From Amblyomma americanum (Eukaryota; Arthropoda; Arachnida; Ixodida; Ixodidae), in the NCBI RefSeq assembly GCF_052857255.1, contig NC_135498.1, positions 158,829,124-158,893,123 on the forward strand: a DNA stretch of 64,000 bases. Direction: 5' to 3'. Positions within the stretch are counted from its first letter, which is position 1; the number at the start of each line of letters is the position of its first letter. The notes beneath the pieces were generated by a model that saw only the letters and a program-made list of their open reading frames with translations, was not told the origin of the DNA and searched no databases. Below, piece after piece: positions 9,466 through 22,200 of this stretch. Both the position numbers and the translations under genes were made by a program.

Positions 9466-11689
9466 TTATCTTTTCAATTCAAATAATTGACTTTACATTC
9501 TTACATGTAATAAGTACGTTTCAGTTATGTTGCGATGTTATATTTGCAATTTATGCGTTATCTTTATCCCTTTTCAAATCCACCCAATCCGCATTTTTTT
9601 CCGCGCCGCCTGATTCTCCACTGAACGGGAGCCTTAACGTTGTCGCGTGAACATGGAGTAGCCAACGAGACAGTCTGCTGCCGAACGTGACGCGAATTAA
9701 GTGAAGCGTTTGAGAGGGAACCTTTCAGAATGCAGCGCGCTGTAGTAAGATTGAGATAGCAGTAAGGGGAACAACAGCCGGATTATAAAAGATCATCAGA
9801 GGCCAATATAGCTCGATAAGAAGTGAAATATGTAAAGGGTGCTAATAGGGTTAATGCAGGTATTGTAATTCTTCATTACACACTTTGGAGCTTTTCGTGC
9901 ACACCTAAAGTTTCAACAATAAACCTCATTCATAGGCTTCCTCGAGAAAGGGTCTCAGCCAGCATTGAAACGAAATATCTTTTCTACATGATCCACTGTG
10001 AAGGGAGCTGTGTTTAGAAGCAATTCAAAACGCTGACAGTAGTTAACTTTGACTACCGTTAGTTAAGCAGAGCGGACACTAGCCTTCAACTATCACGAAT
10101 TCACTGTGCTGAGTGAGGAAGATTATAGAGTGTCTCGCCTCAGGGGACCCAGCGATTTCTTGAGGAGGGGAGACAGACATGCGATGTGCAAGGACGGAGG
10201 GCGAGTTACTCGCCGAAAACGCGCGATCAGCTGCGGCTTGCATTCGGCGCAATGGTGTAGTATGTAGTATAAGGTTCTTTGAATACGTATAGTGCGAAAT
10301 GGTGTGATGAAGTGAGTAAACACTAATGTGAAATTAAGGCTTCGCATGTTTTATTGTTTCCTTTCTGGCAACGCAGAACATTTTAAAATTTGGGAGGATA
10401 TTTTATCTAAATTTCTCAAATAAACGACACTGTTCTGTCTAGCACCTCGCCAAATCGACAAAGGAGTTGAATCTGTCCAGCTATTTTCACGATAGAGCAA
10501 AGAACAATGTACTGTCTGGCCTACAATACGCTAATAGCATTGGCTCACGACTTACTCACATTTAATTGTGTAGTTAGTTCTGCAGTTTCGCAGGTTTTAA
10601 AAATCCTCCCTTCGAGGTTCACCACCTCCGAGAATATATACAGCGTCCTCCACCGGTACACAGATTGTCGATCATAGCGAAGCTTATCACAAACCCGAAT
10701 GCGCTATCTATAGACGGTTGGTAGAAACACAATCCGCGCATCATACCTGAGGACACCACGGTAGCTTCTAAAAATATTTGCGCCGTGTAATGTGCCTGGA
10801 CCTGAGCCTGAAATCAGCCAAACGTCGCCCCAGCTTCCACACAATTCATGCATTCAGCGACTTCATTTCTATTGAAGCAATAAATATCCGTTTTGGCGTG
10901 TTCTTGACTTTCCGATTTGCGTTGGCTTTTCTCCACTACAATCAAAATCTAGGTACCTTTAGTTCGAATGCCTTCGCAGCTGCCTAGTGCTTCCTAGCAA
11001 AATAATAGAAAGTCGCAGCAGTTGGTTTGATTATCTCGTTCTTTTTTTACAGGCCGCAAAAACTCTTTTTGATCTGCTACACATATTCATGAACATCGTT
11101 CATCAATGAAATTCTCCCCTTACCTGTTCCGTTGGCCTGCGGGTTAGACAATTAATGTCAGGCCGCCGTTATTATAAACGAAACATTCAGCCAACACCGG
11201 AAAAATAACATGGAAGAGACACTTCTTTATCGCGTTTTAGATGTGACAGTCTGTAGGAAAGACTCAAACTAACGCCAGCGATGGAGTGAATGACACAACT
11301 TCTTATTTCTGCTTCTGTTTTATTTTTTTAAAGATAGCACAATGCATGCGCTTTCCTCTTCGGGACTATCCATAGAAAAGCCCGATAAAGAAACCGCAGA
11401 AGGTTCGACGCCAACTTTATATGTAAACTTGAGTTGGTACCAACAACAATAACGTTATGTAATCACCATGATCTGCCTTTACACAATCACTAACGACATT
11501 CCTACCGAGCCATCTGTTAGGGTCGAAAACCGAACGCGACGCACAGACTGCCTTTGAGGCCTACATCCATGCGCGTCTTTTATGTGGGACCCTACATTTG
11601 GCCTCTTATAATAAAGTTTTTCGCCCGTGCTTCTCCACTGCGTAACTTGCAGCTTTTCGATAGGGGCGAAAGGTAAGAGGCGCACGTGT

Positions 11690-11905
11690 GCGGTACGATG
11701 TCGGTGCATGTCGAAGAAACCCACGTGGTCGTATGTGGCCCGGAGTTTTCCACTCCGAGTCCTTTTTCTTTCTGCCTTCTTTCACTGCCTCCTTCATCTC
11801 TTTCCTCACGGTTATGTCGAGGAGTGAACCGAAGGTGAAACAACTACTGCACCTTTCATTTCCTCGAAACCAGTTTACAGTAGACAAGCAGCGACAATAC
11901 AATCA
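11690..11905 (+). mobile_element. SINE body fragment, tick-type
   Basis: It contains CGATGTCGGTGCATG, a near match to CGATGTCAGTGCATG in the better SINE at 34232, followed by an equivalent of the AAAGAACCCCAGGTGGTC stretch, a CCACTCCGA stretch and then a CT-rich tail. The tRNA head is missing. Family assignment rests on comparison inside this window and general recall of ixodid SINEs. Confidence 0.55.
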
Positions 11906-12128
11906 CTCACACGCAACACGCGAAAAGAAAAATAAAAATAAACCGACTGGAAAAGGCTCAGCTTTCTGAGGCAACGAGACGCTATGTGCGCCTAGTCCTG
12001 CGAAGTTATACGTGCAGTTTTTAAAGTGCTGAGACTTAACAACGTGCGTTGTTACCACCGCCAGCTACTGCAGGAATACGAAGGTATGGGCAGGAACGCT
12101 GCTTATGGGTGACACATTCTGTCCGCAG

Positions 12129-12331
12129 TGGGCGGTGGTTCGGCGGGCTCGGTGCTGGCCAACCGGCTGTCCCAGGACCCAGCGAACCGCGTGCTGCTGC
12201 TCGAAGCCGGTGGAGTGGAGGACTCGGTGACGGATGTGCCCATGCTGGCCTCGGTGAGCCACCACACGGACATCGACTGGAGTTTCGTCACCGAGCCACA
12301 AGAGGGCTGCTCCTTCGCGCTCAGAGGCCAG
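12129..12331 (+). CDS. GMC oxidoreductase, exon with FAD-binding Rossmann motif
   Basis: First exon found of a gene for a glucose-methanol-choline family FAD enzyme (glucose or choline dehydrogenase-like), which oxidises an alcohol group with FAD; the substrate cannot be told. The exon enters at phase 1 after TCCGCAG and opens VGGGSAGSVLANRLS, the dinucleotide-binding loop, then VLLLEAGG, the strand that ends on the acidic residue contacting the FAD ribose. It ends at phase 0 at CAG|GTGCGC. The preceding exon (N-terminus, any signal peptide) is not in view. Nine exons, 1522 nt or about 507 residues, fit together in frame with no stops. Confidence 0.92.
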
Positions 12332-12892
12332 GTGCGCGCCTCTTGATCTGTGTCGTAGAGCGCAATATTACTTTCTATAGACTTCTTATTGGCTCCACTG
12401 CCTTCCTAGGGATATTTCCCTTTTTTATCTAAATAGTCTCTAGACTATCTGTAAAATCCCTCTAAATGTGGTTTTCTACGAATCTATAAATTGCCTATGA
12501 TCATATATAGGACTTTTATTTGCTACAAAATGGTCTATAAATCTGTCTATAGAATTTACTGTCGGAAGTTTATGGACATGTAGTCTGTAGACTGTGTAAA
12601 GAAATTTTTGTAAGACGTCGTTGTCTCTGCAACGGTTTGTCATGACTACGAACCGAAATCATCGAATAAAAACACTGGTCAAATAAAGAATTCCACGTGT
12701 GCCATGCGTTCCACAGTGAACGGAACCGCCGATCGCGATATAAATGCTGCTATTTCTTTGAAGTCCAAGGTCTCGGAGAAGCCAAAAGGCTGTGTAAAAA
12801 AGATGCGATAAATACAAAGGCCCGTATCAGTCCAACGCAGCGAACGTACTACCACATTCGTCTCCTCATCTCAATGTATTTGTGGAATGCAG
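12332..12892 (+). other. GMC intron 1, AT-rich with CTATAGA-like motifs
   Basis: 561 bp, GTGCGC to TGCAG. Between 12375 and 12600 variants of TCTATAGA, TCTATAAAT and GTCTGTAGAC recur, a diffuse degenerate repeat. No ORF of note. Confidence 0.7.
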
Positions 12893-13082
12893 AAGCCGGT
12901 GTGGACTCAGGGCAAAGTACTGGGAGGAAGCAGCGTGCTGAACTTTATGATCTACAATCGAGGCAACCGGCGCGACTACGACACCTGGGCGGCAGGGGGC
13001 GCCACGGGCTGGTCCTACGACGAGGTTCTGCCCTACTTCAAGAAGTCCGAGGACAACACGAACTCCAGCTACGTGGCGAACG
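12893..13082 (+). CDS. GMC oxidoreductase, exon with PROSITE-type signature 1
   Basis: Enters at phase 0 and leaves at phase 1 (AACG|GTAAGG). It encodes [18 protein letters not shown], which matches the first GMC family signature and lies over the FAD, then [22 protein letters not shown], the standard continuation in insect and tick glucose dehydrogenase-like proteins. Codon use is GC-rich compared with the introns. Confidence 0.93.
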
Positions 13083-13240
13083 GTAAGGAAGGACCACTGC
13101 TTCCGTGAGCAGTGTTGTTGATTCTGGGTGCACTGGTGGCGAGCTTGTCGTACGGAGATGGATAAACTGAACCATAACCTTCTCCTGTGTCGTTCATCGC
13201 TGACCTTAATACAAGTGTCAGAAGGAGGTGTTATTGCGAG

Positions 13241-13425
13241 TGGAATGAAGAAGATGAACCAGCCCCGAAGCCAACGACGACGAAGTGCTCGCGCCGCCGG
13301 TTGGATGCTCGTGCTGGACGGAACACTGCCGCTTGTGTCTGGTCTCTCGGCTCTCTGCCTCGTAGATTGCCTGTGCCAAGGTCTTCGTAGCCGGCGCTTC
13401 CATCGTGCCAATAAACCGCTCTACA
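13241..13425 (+). repeat. 5' LTR of Ty3 element 2
   Basis: 185 bp, TGGAATG to CTCTACA. An AATAAA polyadenylation-like signal lies near its end (13410-13416). Confidence 0.93.
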
Positions 13426-13427
13426 TT

Positions 13428-13445
13428 TGGTGGAGATTGCTGTGT
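13428..13445 (+). other. Primer-binding site of Ty3 element 2
   Basis: TGGTGGAGATTGC begins two bases after the 5' LTR. The leading TGG would pair with a tRNA CCA end; the tRNA is not identified. Confidence 0.5.
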
Positions 13446-14783
13446 TCCCCTTTTCACCATCACCGTGGACCTTCGCAGCCGCACCATCCCGATCTCCACT
13501 ACCAAGGCCAGTCAACAGCCCGCCGCCACGTCGCAGCCAGTCATCTGCTCCGGTGCCGTCCGGCAGCGCGACCCCGCTGTCTTCAGCGGCCATAGCGACC
13601 AGGACGTGGAAGATTGGCTGGAATCATACGAACGGGTGAGCCGCCACAACAACTGGGACGACCGCATCAAGCTTACCAACGTCATCTTCTACCTCAGCGA
13701 TGTCGCGAACCTCTGGTTCCGCAACCACGAGGCCGACATTCCCACTTGGGCCGTTCTAAAGAGCACCCTTGCGGAGGTTTTCGGCCGTCCTGCAGTGCGG
13801 AAACTGCGCGCTGAGCAAAGCCTGCGCGTCCGAGCTCAGCACACGGATGAGACTTTCACCAGCTACATTGAAGACGTAGTAGACCTCTGCAAGCGTGTTG
13901 ATCCGGCTATGTCCGAGGCTGACAAGATCAAACACATCATGAAGGGTATTGATGACGATGCTTTTCAGCTGTTGTTAGCGAAGAGTCCCACCACCGTTAC
14001 CTCGGTGTATACCCTTTGCCAGAGTTTCGACGAGTCGCGCAAGCAACGTCTTTGCGCTCGTCGGCCTCCTCCGCCTGCCGACTCCATCTCCGGCCTGGCC
14101 ATCAATCCAGATCTACTTGCTACCATCAAAGACTTTGTGCGGGAAGATGTCGGCCGGCAGCTCTCGCTCCTATCTCGCCAACATCAGACACCGACCCCCC
14201 TCAGCGCTGAGATCCGGCACGCCATCACGCAGGCGGACGCTGACGCCCTCCCTCCTCTTCCACAACCAGCCCCCTTGAATCCCCAGGTCGGCCTTCCCCC
14301 GACCCCGCCACCGCCTGTTGCTGCTCCGTTGAGCTACGGTCCTCCAGTTGAAGTGCCGCCTGCCCCCACTCCCGTGCCTCTCACGTATGCCGAGGTTGTC
14401 GCGCGACAACCGCGACCGCAGGCTTATACGTACGTTCCTCAAGTGGTGCCTGCGCCTGCTGCTCCACGCACCCGCTTCACGTCCCCTACCTATACAACCC
14501 TTGGCGCACGGCTGACAATCGACCGATATGCTACGCCTGCGGTCTTCCGGGCCACGTCGCGCGCCTCTGTCGACGTACTCTGCATGCGCCTGTCCACCCT
14601 CTGCCAGACTACCCTGATGCAGACCGTACCTTTCGCCCACGTTTCGGACCACAACCTCAGGAGACCTCTCCTGACCGCGAGCACGGTCGCCAGCCCTACG
14701 TTTCCCACCGCTCGCCTTCGCCTCGCCGCCGCTCATTGTCGCCCATGAGGCGTCGCAACGTCCGCGCCAATTCGGAAAACTAG
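13446..14783 (+). pseudogene. gag: Ty3 element 2 Gag, frameshifted
   Basis: Gag capsid-type sequence is readable from about 13450 (TVDLRSRTIPIS, DWLESYERVSRHN) but no ATG is found where element 1 begins, so the start codon appears lost. The frame shifts near 14485-14495: the zinc knuckle [14 protein letters not shown] is only read in the next frame. That frame runs on to NVRANSEN and the TAG at 14781-14783. The long Pro-rich segment before the knuckle (about 14260-14480) is a Gag linker. Not functional as written. Confidence 0.85.
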
Positions 14784-17700
14784 CAGCCGCAGTTGCGGGG
14801 GCACGAACTGCGCACTCGTCGCCCTGCTTAAGTCCTCGTCTTTCCCCGCCGAACCTTCTTGACGTTTTTGTCGACGGAGTCAAGACACTTGCGCTTGTGG
14901 ACACTGGGGCCACCGTTTCTGTTATTCACGAAAACTTCTGCCGCTCGCTTCGCAAAGTTACAACCCCATCTTCTAGACTCTCGCTCCGTATCGCCAGCGC
15001 CGATACCGTTCATCCCTCTGTCGCTTGCACAGCACGCGTCGTTATCGCCGATGTTTTGTATGTTGTCGAATTTTTAGTCCTCCGTGCCAGCTCCCATGAC
15101 GTCATCCTTGGATGGGATTTTCTCTCCCTGCACAGTGCCGTTATTGACTGTGCCCGTGCGCACGTCGTCTTCTCTCCACTCTGCGATGCGCTCCTCGACG
15201 AGCCTCCGATTCGTTGTGCTGCTAAGCTTGTTGTCGCCGAGGACACTGACATTCCCCCTGACAGTGCCGTGCTTGTCCCTGTTTGCGCCACCTCAGTTTT
15301 TGACGCCACCGTTCTCTTCATGCCTTCCCCTGTACTTGTTTCTCGCCGACACCTATGTCTTCCCTTCGCCGTCATCGACATTCACCACGGTGCTGCCGCC
15401 ATTCTCGTCTCTAACACCTCATTCTCCGCGCTCTCCCTGCTCCGTGGCGAGTGCCTCGGCCATTTTGAAACCGCTGCTTTGATCTCTTCCTTCGACACTG
15501 ATGTAACCTCCTCCAGTGCCGAAGTCGCTGCCCTCACCCCACGTGGTGCTACTCCAGCTTTGTCATCGGACATTTTCGACCGCTGCATTGACCGCGCTCT
15601 CGGCACTGCTCACCGCGCGCAGCTCCTTGCCCTGCTCAACCAGTTTCGCTCATCGTTTGACCACCAGTCGACTTCTTTGGGCCGTGCGACCACTGTCGAG
15701 CACCACATTGACACCGGAACCCATGCTCCTCTCCGTCAGCGCCCTTACCGTGTGTCGCCTCCCGAGCGCCGCGTCATAACTGAGCAAGTTGACGACATGC
15801 TACAACGCGGCATTATTCAACCTTCCGCCAGTCCTTGGTCGTCCCCAGTCGTCCGGGTTAAAAAGAAGGATGTCTCGATACGATTTTGCGTGGACTATCG
15901 CCGGCTCAACAAAATTACGCTCAACGACGTATACCCGCTACCACGTATTGACGACGCCCTTGACTGTTTGCAAGGCGCCGAGTTCTTCTACTCCCTGGAT
16001 CTCCGTTCCGGCTATTGACAAGTCCCGATGGCTGAGTCCGACCGTCCTAAAACGGCGTTAGTCACCCCTGACGGACTCTATGAGTTCAACGTGATGCCAT
16101 TCGGCCTCTTTAACGCTCCCGCAACGTTTGAAAGAATGATGGACAACATCTTGCGCGGCCTGAAGTGGACTGTTTGCCTCTGCTATTTAGATGATGTCAT
16201 GTTTTCGCCCGATTTTCCGACGCATCTCAAGCGCTTGCGCCAGATACTGAGCTGCCTCACCAATGCTGGCCTTCAACTTAATCTCAAAAAATGTCACTTT
16301 GGTGCCCGGCAGCTGACAATACTCCGCCACCTCGTCTCCAAAGACAGCGTCCTGCCCGATACTGACAAACTCCGTGCTGTCACTGACTTCCCTAAACCGA
16401 CTTCTACAAAACAAGTGCGCCGATTTGTGGGTCTCTGCTCCTATTTTCGGCGATTTGTTCCCAATTTCGCCTCCATCGTCGCGCCCCTGACGAAACTTCT
16501 TAATGGTCCCGCTGACCTGTCTACGTGGGACTCTGCCTGCGACGACGCTTTTGCTGCGCTCCGTCGCTTTCTCACCTCACCACCTATCCTTCGACACTAC
16601 GACCCCAGTGCCCCTACTGAAGTGCACACCGACGCAAGCGGAATCGGCCTCGGGGCTGTCCTTGCCCAGCGCAAGCCCGAATTTCCTGAATACGTCGTTG
16701 CGTACGCCAGCCGTGCCCTCACCAAGGCTGAGTCGAACTACACCGTGACGGAAAAGGAGTGTCTCGCCGTAGTGTGGGCTCTAACAAAATTCCGCCCATA
16801 CTTATATGGCCGCCCGTTCACCATCGTCACCGATCATCACGCTTTGTGCTGGTTGGCTTCACTCAAAGATCCCTCAGGGCGCCTAGGCCGCTGGGCCCTC
16901 CGTCTTCAGGAATTCGATATCACCATAGTTTACCGATCGGGCCGCAAGCACTCCGACGCCGACGCCTTGTCCCGCTCCCCACTGCCCTCTCCTGCGCCCT
17001 CTTCGCCAATATCTGCATCCCTACTCGCAGCGCTCACTACCATGGACATGCCCCATCAACAACGCCAAGATCCATGGATTTCATCGTTGTTCGACGTACT
17101 TCGTGCACCCTCTACGGCCTCCTTCCCTCGAGCACTTCGTCGCCAGGCTTCCCATTTTGCCCTTCGCGACGGTCTTCTGTACCGGCGCAACTATCGCCCA
17201 GATGGCCGCAAGTGGCTTCTCGTGATTCCCCGACATCTCCGCACTGAGATTTGTGAACACCACCATGCCGATCCTCAGAGCGCTCAAGCTGGTTCGCTGA
17301 AAACGTACGAGCGACTACGCCAGAGGTACTATTGGCGGGGCATGTACAACTTCGTCGCTACGTTCGCTCCTGCACGGCCTGTCAGCAGCGGAAGTCGACA
17401 CCTCGCCCTTAGACTTCCCCGTTACAGCCAATACCGTGTCCGGCTCGCCCTTTTGATCGTGTGGGCATCGACCTATATGGGCCACTTCCCTTCACGACCG
17501 CTGGGAATCGCTGGATCATAGTCGCCGTGGACCACCTCACTCGGTATGCTGAGACCGCTGCCCTACCTGCGGCTACTGCTCGCGATGTAGCCTTCTTCCT
17601 TCTTCATCACTTTGTCCTGCGTCACGGCGCTCCTCGCGAACTTCTCAGTGACCGCGGCCGTGTTTTCTTGTCTGAAGTTCTTCACGAGTTTCTCGCTGCG

Positions 17701-18309
17701 TGCCACACAGTCCACCGCACCACTACTACTTACCACCCTCAAACCAACGGCCTCACCGAACGCTTCAACCGTACTCTTGGGGACATGATCGCCATGTACA
17801 TTCACTCCGACAGCTCCAATTGGGATCAGGTTCTTCCGTTCGTCACCTATGCATATAACACCGCCTCTCAAGCAACCACCGGCTTTTCCCCATTCTGTCT
17901 TTTATTCGGACGCGAACCTTCTTGTATGTTGGATACAATCCTTCCCTACAACCCCGACAGCTCGGAATATGCTTCCCTCTCTGACATCACCCGCCATGCT
18001 GAGCAGTGCCGCCAGTTGGCTCGCTCCTTCACCGCCGAACGTCAAGGTCTCCGTACCCATGCTTCCGATCAAGACACGCCCGCGGTTCACTTCTCCACTG
18101 GCTCACTGGTCTGGCTCTCTGTTCCGAATTCGTCCAAACTTTCGGCCAAGCACATCGGCCCTTACCGCATCTTGGAGCGTACGTCACCGGTCAACTACAT
18201 TATCGAACCGGTGACACCTTCTTCGGACCATCGCCGCCGTGGCCGCGACGTCGTACACGTCAGCCGCTTGAAGCCGTATTATAGCCCCCTCGTAGTCTAT
18301 TCTCCTTGA
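14777..18309 (+). pseudogene. pol: Ty3 element 2 Pol, two stops and one frameshift
   Basis: The pol frame overlaps the gag end in the -1 frame (AAA CTA GCA) and encodes protease (LVDTGA), RT, RNase H (TDASGIGLG) and integrase. Breaks: TGA at 16016-16018 where the family has Trp (DLRSGY-stop-QVPMAE); a one-codon loss just after the catalytic YLDD (YLDDVMFSP); a frameshift near 17355 inside the integrase zinc finger; and TAG at 17410-17412. The integrase core (GIDLYGPLP onward) is open again from 17461 to the stop at 18309. Confidence 0.88.
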
Positions 18310-18345
18310 GTCGCCAGGATGGCTCCCTCTTTCCGCCGGGGCACT

Positions 18346-18530
18346 TGGAATGAAGAAGATGAACCAGCCCCGAAGCCAACGACGATGAAGCGCTCGCGCC
18401 GCCGGTTGGATGCTCGTGTTGGATGGAACACTGCCGTTTGTGCCTGGTCTCTCGGCTCTCTGCCTCGTAGATTGCCTGTGCCAAGGTCTTCGTAGCCGGC
18501 GCTTCCATCGTGCCAATAAACCGCTCTACA
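18346..18530 (+). repeat. 3' LTR of Ty3 element 2
   Basis: 185 bp, six transitions from the 5' LTR, followed by the CGAG duplication. Confidence 0.93.
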
Positions 18531-20683
18531 CGAGGTTTTATTTTGGAAAATGCTTTTAGAACAGCTGACTTGCAGGTGCCCGCTGTCTTGCAATGGCTTC
18601 TCTGGAAGCATCGTCCTTCTAGGCTAGTGAGTTTACTAACTTAATCTTCCTAATATTTACGCCTAAATATAACTGAAGAATGATGCACAACCGGCTGCTA
18701 TTGTAATTCTTTACTTAATATAAAAATTTTAATGTAAAGCACAGTAATAAAAGAAACAATTTGTGTTTCTCAGAGAGCAGCCGAGATGGCGCTTTACAAG
18801 GGTATTTTTCCCTTTCATTTTTCCGCCACAGATATTCGAGCTTTAGAAGTTACAACTTGTTATCTGTCCTACAATATGGCAAGTCCTTCATAGTCGTGAC
18901 ATAATGCAAAAACTACCCGGGGCACTTTTGCAATGGGAATTGGAAGTCGCTTCAGTTTTATTCGAATTCCATTTTAATTCTGTTGCACTCCATTTCAATT
19001 CGATTTCAGCTGTGCTTCACTTCTCTAATTTTATTCTAATCATGTATTCTATTCTTTTGTAGAATTGGTGCAGTTGTAAATAGTAGTATATTACTGGTAT
19101 TTTCCTACCTTTTATGACGTCACCCCATTTCGAACAATCGCAAGTTTTCGAACACCGCCACTTTTTAGCCCACGCCGGGTTTCAGAGCAGATGAGCCACC
19201 TAATGCTTTCGCATATTTAATATTCATCTGGTGTAGCGTGCCACTACGAGGCGCACGAGTCAACGAAGCATTGCAATCGTGAGAAATACCTCCTGCGCTG
19301 TGTCCTGTACATTGCATGTGCAACCAGACACGCATTCAGCGACAGTGGCTTCATGGCGTAAAGCAAGGAAAGGTCACCGGGCCTGTTTGAGCCGTTACCG
19401 GTGCTATAGCCTGCCCATTTAAGGGGCGTTTTTTTTCCTGCCAAGCGCACGGATTTGCTGCGCGTGTGTTTCAGTCTTCTACTGAGACGGATATGCGTGA
19501 AACTCCGTAGCGCTATGTTCTTGAGCGTAATCACACTCATGCAGCAGTGTTAGGGCAGCGTACCATGTCTCGGCTACCACATTACCGCCGGATATGCCGG
19601 CTGACGGGTGCCACAGCGGCAGTGCACGAAAGTTTTCTGCTTCCTGCACGCAAATTCGGTCAAACGTTGTGCCAACGAGAAGAATTGTCAACTGGGGAGC
19701 ACATATGGCGACATATCGAGAAATCGGTTTAGCTGGTGAACAGAAAAGAAAAAAAAATTGTAAAGCACCCAAACGCCAACCCCAAAATTTTGACGCGAAG
19801 GAGTAACCGTAAGCAAGACATCAAATATAAAAGCCACAAAAAACTGAAGCGGCAAGATACACTGCGCCAGACACAAAGCGAAAAAACTAATAAAACAAGG
19901 AAGGGGCTTACTGCAAGCCCAAATTCGTATGTTCATGTACAGTCGGAGAAAAAAGTCTCTGGACCACGTGCTCATCAAACCAAGCCGATAGCTCTGGTAT
20001 TATTAGACGGGTGGAGACCGCGCTTGTGGAGGTGAAAGTAAAAATTTTGTCCTTTCATCTTCATAAGTGTGGTCTCCAGCTGCCGGCTAATAGCACAGCT
20101 TTTGGCTTCGTTTGTGAAACGCGTGGTCCAGAGATTTTTGTCCCCGATTGTACGTAGCTGCAGTGAAACCTCGTTTTGCACCGCTAAAACGTGATTGGCG
20201 CGCTAAACTTAATTTCCACTGGACCACGGAAGAAAATAAGAAAATTATCTAGCCCACGTGGGCTTCAAGCTAAGACGAATAACTATGACGGCGCGATCTG
20301 GAACGAAATAAATTTACTATAGCTACAGTGCCACATTGTCTTGACAGCGAAAGTTGATTGCCGAAAGCGTCGCATGGCGCTGGACATTCAAGATCACAGC
20401 AGGAATTTCGAATTTTTGGCATATCCCACTGCTTCGCAATGGCCGTCGGAACAAGTAGATGTGAGTGAAGGAACGATATGGTAGGTGAGTTTTTTTTTTT
20501 TCAGCGAGGAGGAACAGTCGCTCATGATAATTACCATGCCGCGCACAACGTCTCAGCACTCTATAGCTCTCTGAGAACTACGCGTTAAAAATATCCCCTG
20601 TCACTTACGAGGTCCTCGACACTGCATGGCGGCCAAGAGATGACATTACATTCTAGAAGAAAGAAGTAGACTGTCGTCTAGCA

Positions 20684-20707
20684 CACACCCTTTTATAAAA
20701 GGGTGTG
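20684..20707. repeat. Perfect 24-bp palindrome
   Basis: CACACCC-TTTTATAAAA-GGGTGTG reads the same on both strands with no spacer. It is isolated; no matching terminal repeat was found nearby. Confidence 0.85.
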
Positions 20708-21179
20708 CTGAAATTGTAGTGTTATGCAGATTTGAAGGCTTAAACAATGAACTTTTATGAAAACCTTTTTTTTTACTAGCCTTGTGATCACTAAATGTGA
20801 AGATTGCCGAAGTTTCGTAATATTAAACAAAGCGTGATCGACATTTTTCCCTAAAAGGAATGACAGAACAAGAAATAGTTGTTTCGCGATGCTGCATTCA
20901 TCAGCCACTGCTCGTGTGAAGCGACCATTTCTTTGAAATAACTGTATCTTCGAGCTGCAAACCTCATTCTGTCAAACACTGACTCTGTCGCTCTATGAAG
21001 CTGGCAGCTTAGGTGAAGACACGATCTCAAGCATCTATGGGAAGATTACAACTTGGCTGTAATGAGCGCACTCATGATATAAATGCTGCAAATATACAAC
21101 TCTAGTCGTACCCCGTAAACTAGCTCAGATCTGACGCTGCGGCTTTTTTACTTTCTGTTCATCATCCACATCTAAAGGC

Positions 21180-22200
21180 TAGTTCACAAGCAAGTGACTG
21201 AACGATTGGGCGGCGCGTCGCAGCGAAAATTTACATCTTCTTTGGAACCTCGTCGCTCGAGCTGCCGCGACAGCTCAAAAGAGGTTTTTGTGCCACGACG
21301 GCAGGTTTCGCTAGCACTTTCACTTGTATGTGAAATAGGCTTGAGGAAAGTGGTGCAACTAATTGCAGAAAACACAGTTATACAGTGCGCGAACTTGAAT
21401 GTAAGCGTGAGGGAAGACGAAATAACGTTTGCTCTGCATCCCCACCGTAGGCGAGAGCCGTACAAATATTGCGCTTCAGAATTACCATGCTACTTCCACT
21501 CAACGCCATTCATTCTAACGGCGCCTTTAGCCTGAGAATGCCATGGAGCTACAATCGCATGCTCATATCCGATGTATCCCCTCCTCCACCAATGATCGCT
21601 CCAACCTCCGCGTATCTGCTCCTCATCTCCGCTCAGCGCCATCGCCGCATTGCTTGCACGGCCAGTTGAAATGAAATCGGTCGGGCGCAGCCTTTTAGAT
21701 GCGCCAGCCGCTATTTCCCGCTCCCTCGCAGCCACCCGAAAAACGCGCGCTAATGCTTTATTTCCGCCTTTTTCCGCTCCCGCCAGGGCCGCACTGCCAT
21801 TGTCCTCCGCAAGCAAGCCGCGTTGTCAACGAGCGGAAACTCTTTCCTGCCGCTTTTAAGGCGGCCGCACGCTTATCCAGCGTGCATTGCGCGCCTGCCT
21901 CGTCTTGTTACTCCTGGAGGCCTCGATGACCTCGTCCAAGCTCACGCATCCGTTAGCCTTGCTTCTGGACACGCGTTGCACGAGCACAGCATGCTTAATA
22001 CCGTCACACCGTTAGCTTGGCTGGCCGCGGCACGCAAGGCTATACTCCGCAGGAGCGCTCGTCCTCCGGCGAGCACATGTAGGACCGCGTCTCGGCAGTG
22101 CGAATCGCCCGCCAAGCACTTAGCCGTGCGTACCGCGTGCAGGACTGCTTTCCTGAGAACACAAAAGTGTACCTGCGCTGTTATGTGAGATGACCGTTAA
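21180..22200. other. GC-rich stretch in intron 2, no gene recognised
   Basis: GC content rises sharply, mostly 21560-22160, and several overlapping ORFs of 70-120 codons appear on both strands, as expected by chance in GC-rich DNA. None has recognisable motifs. It may be a fragment of an unrecognised repeat or a cryptic regulatory island. Confidence 0.35.

Larger units (their letters stand above)
7388..12128. other. Non-coding stretch upstream of the first GMC exon found
   Basis: About 4.7 kb of AT-rich DNA with no ORF that looks like a protein. The intron preceding the exon at 12129 must end here (acceptor TCCGCAG), so at least the right part is intron. I looked for the missing upstream exon, which should encode the hydrophobic strand before GGGSAG, and did not find it. 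It contains a weak tRNA-like piece (about 9395-9465) and a SINE body (about 11690-11905). Nothing else recognised. Confidence 0.6.
13241..18530 (+). mobile_element. Ty3-type LTR retrotransposon 2, decayed
   Basis: 5290 bp with 185-bp LTRs at each end and a 4-bp target duplication, CGAG, at 13237-13240 and 18531-18534. The LTRs differ at six sites, all transitions (about 3.2%). Gag is frameshifted and Pol has two stops and a frameshift. Protein resemblance to element 1 is high ([30 protein letters not shown] against the like stretch), so they are related families, with different LTRs. It lies in sense orientation in the GMC intron. Confidence 0.95.

Noticed and set aside
11627..11969. ORFs of 66-98 codons near 11.7 kb
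   Set aside because: They read through a SINE body and its CT-rich tail.
7388..12128. Upstream first exon of the GMC gene
   Set aside because: Searched for a hydrophobic strand ending in phase 1 before a GT donor; no convincing candidate.
14170..14913. 247-codon minus-strand ORF over Ty3 element 2
   Set aside because: Antisense shadow of the GC-rich Pro-rich Gag linker.
21194..22188. Possible extra exons or a separate gene in the GC-rich part of intron 2
   Set aside because: GMC exons on both sides splice in phase without it, and no motif is seen in any frame.
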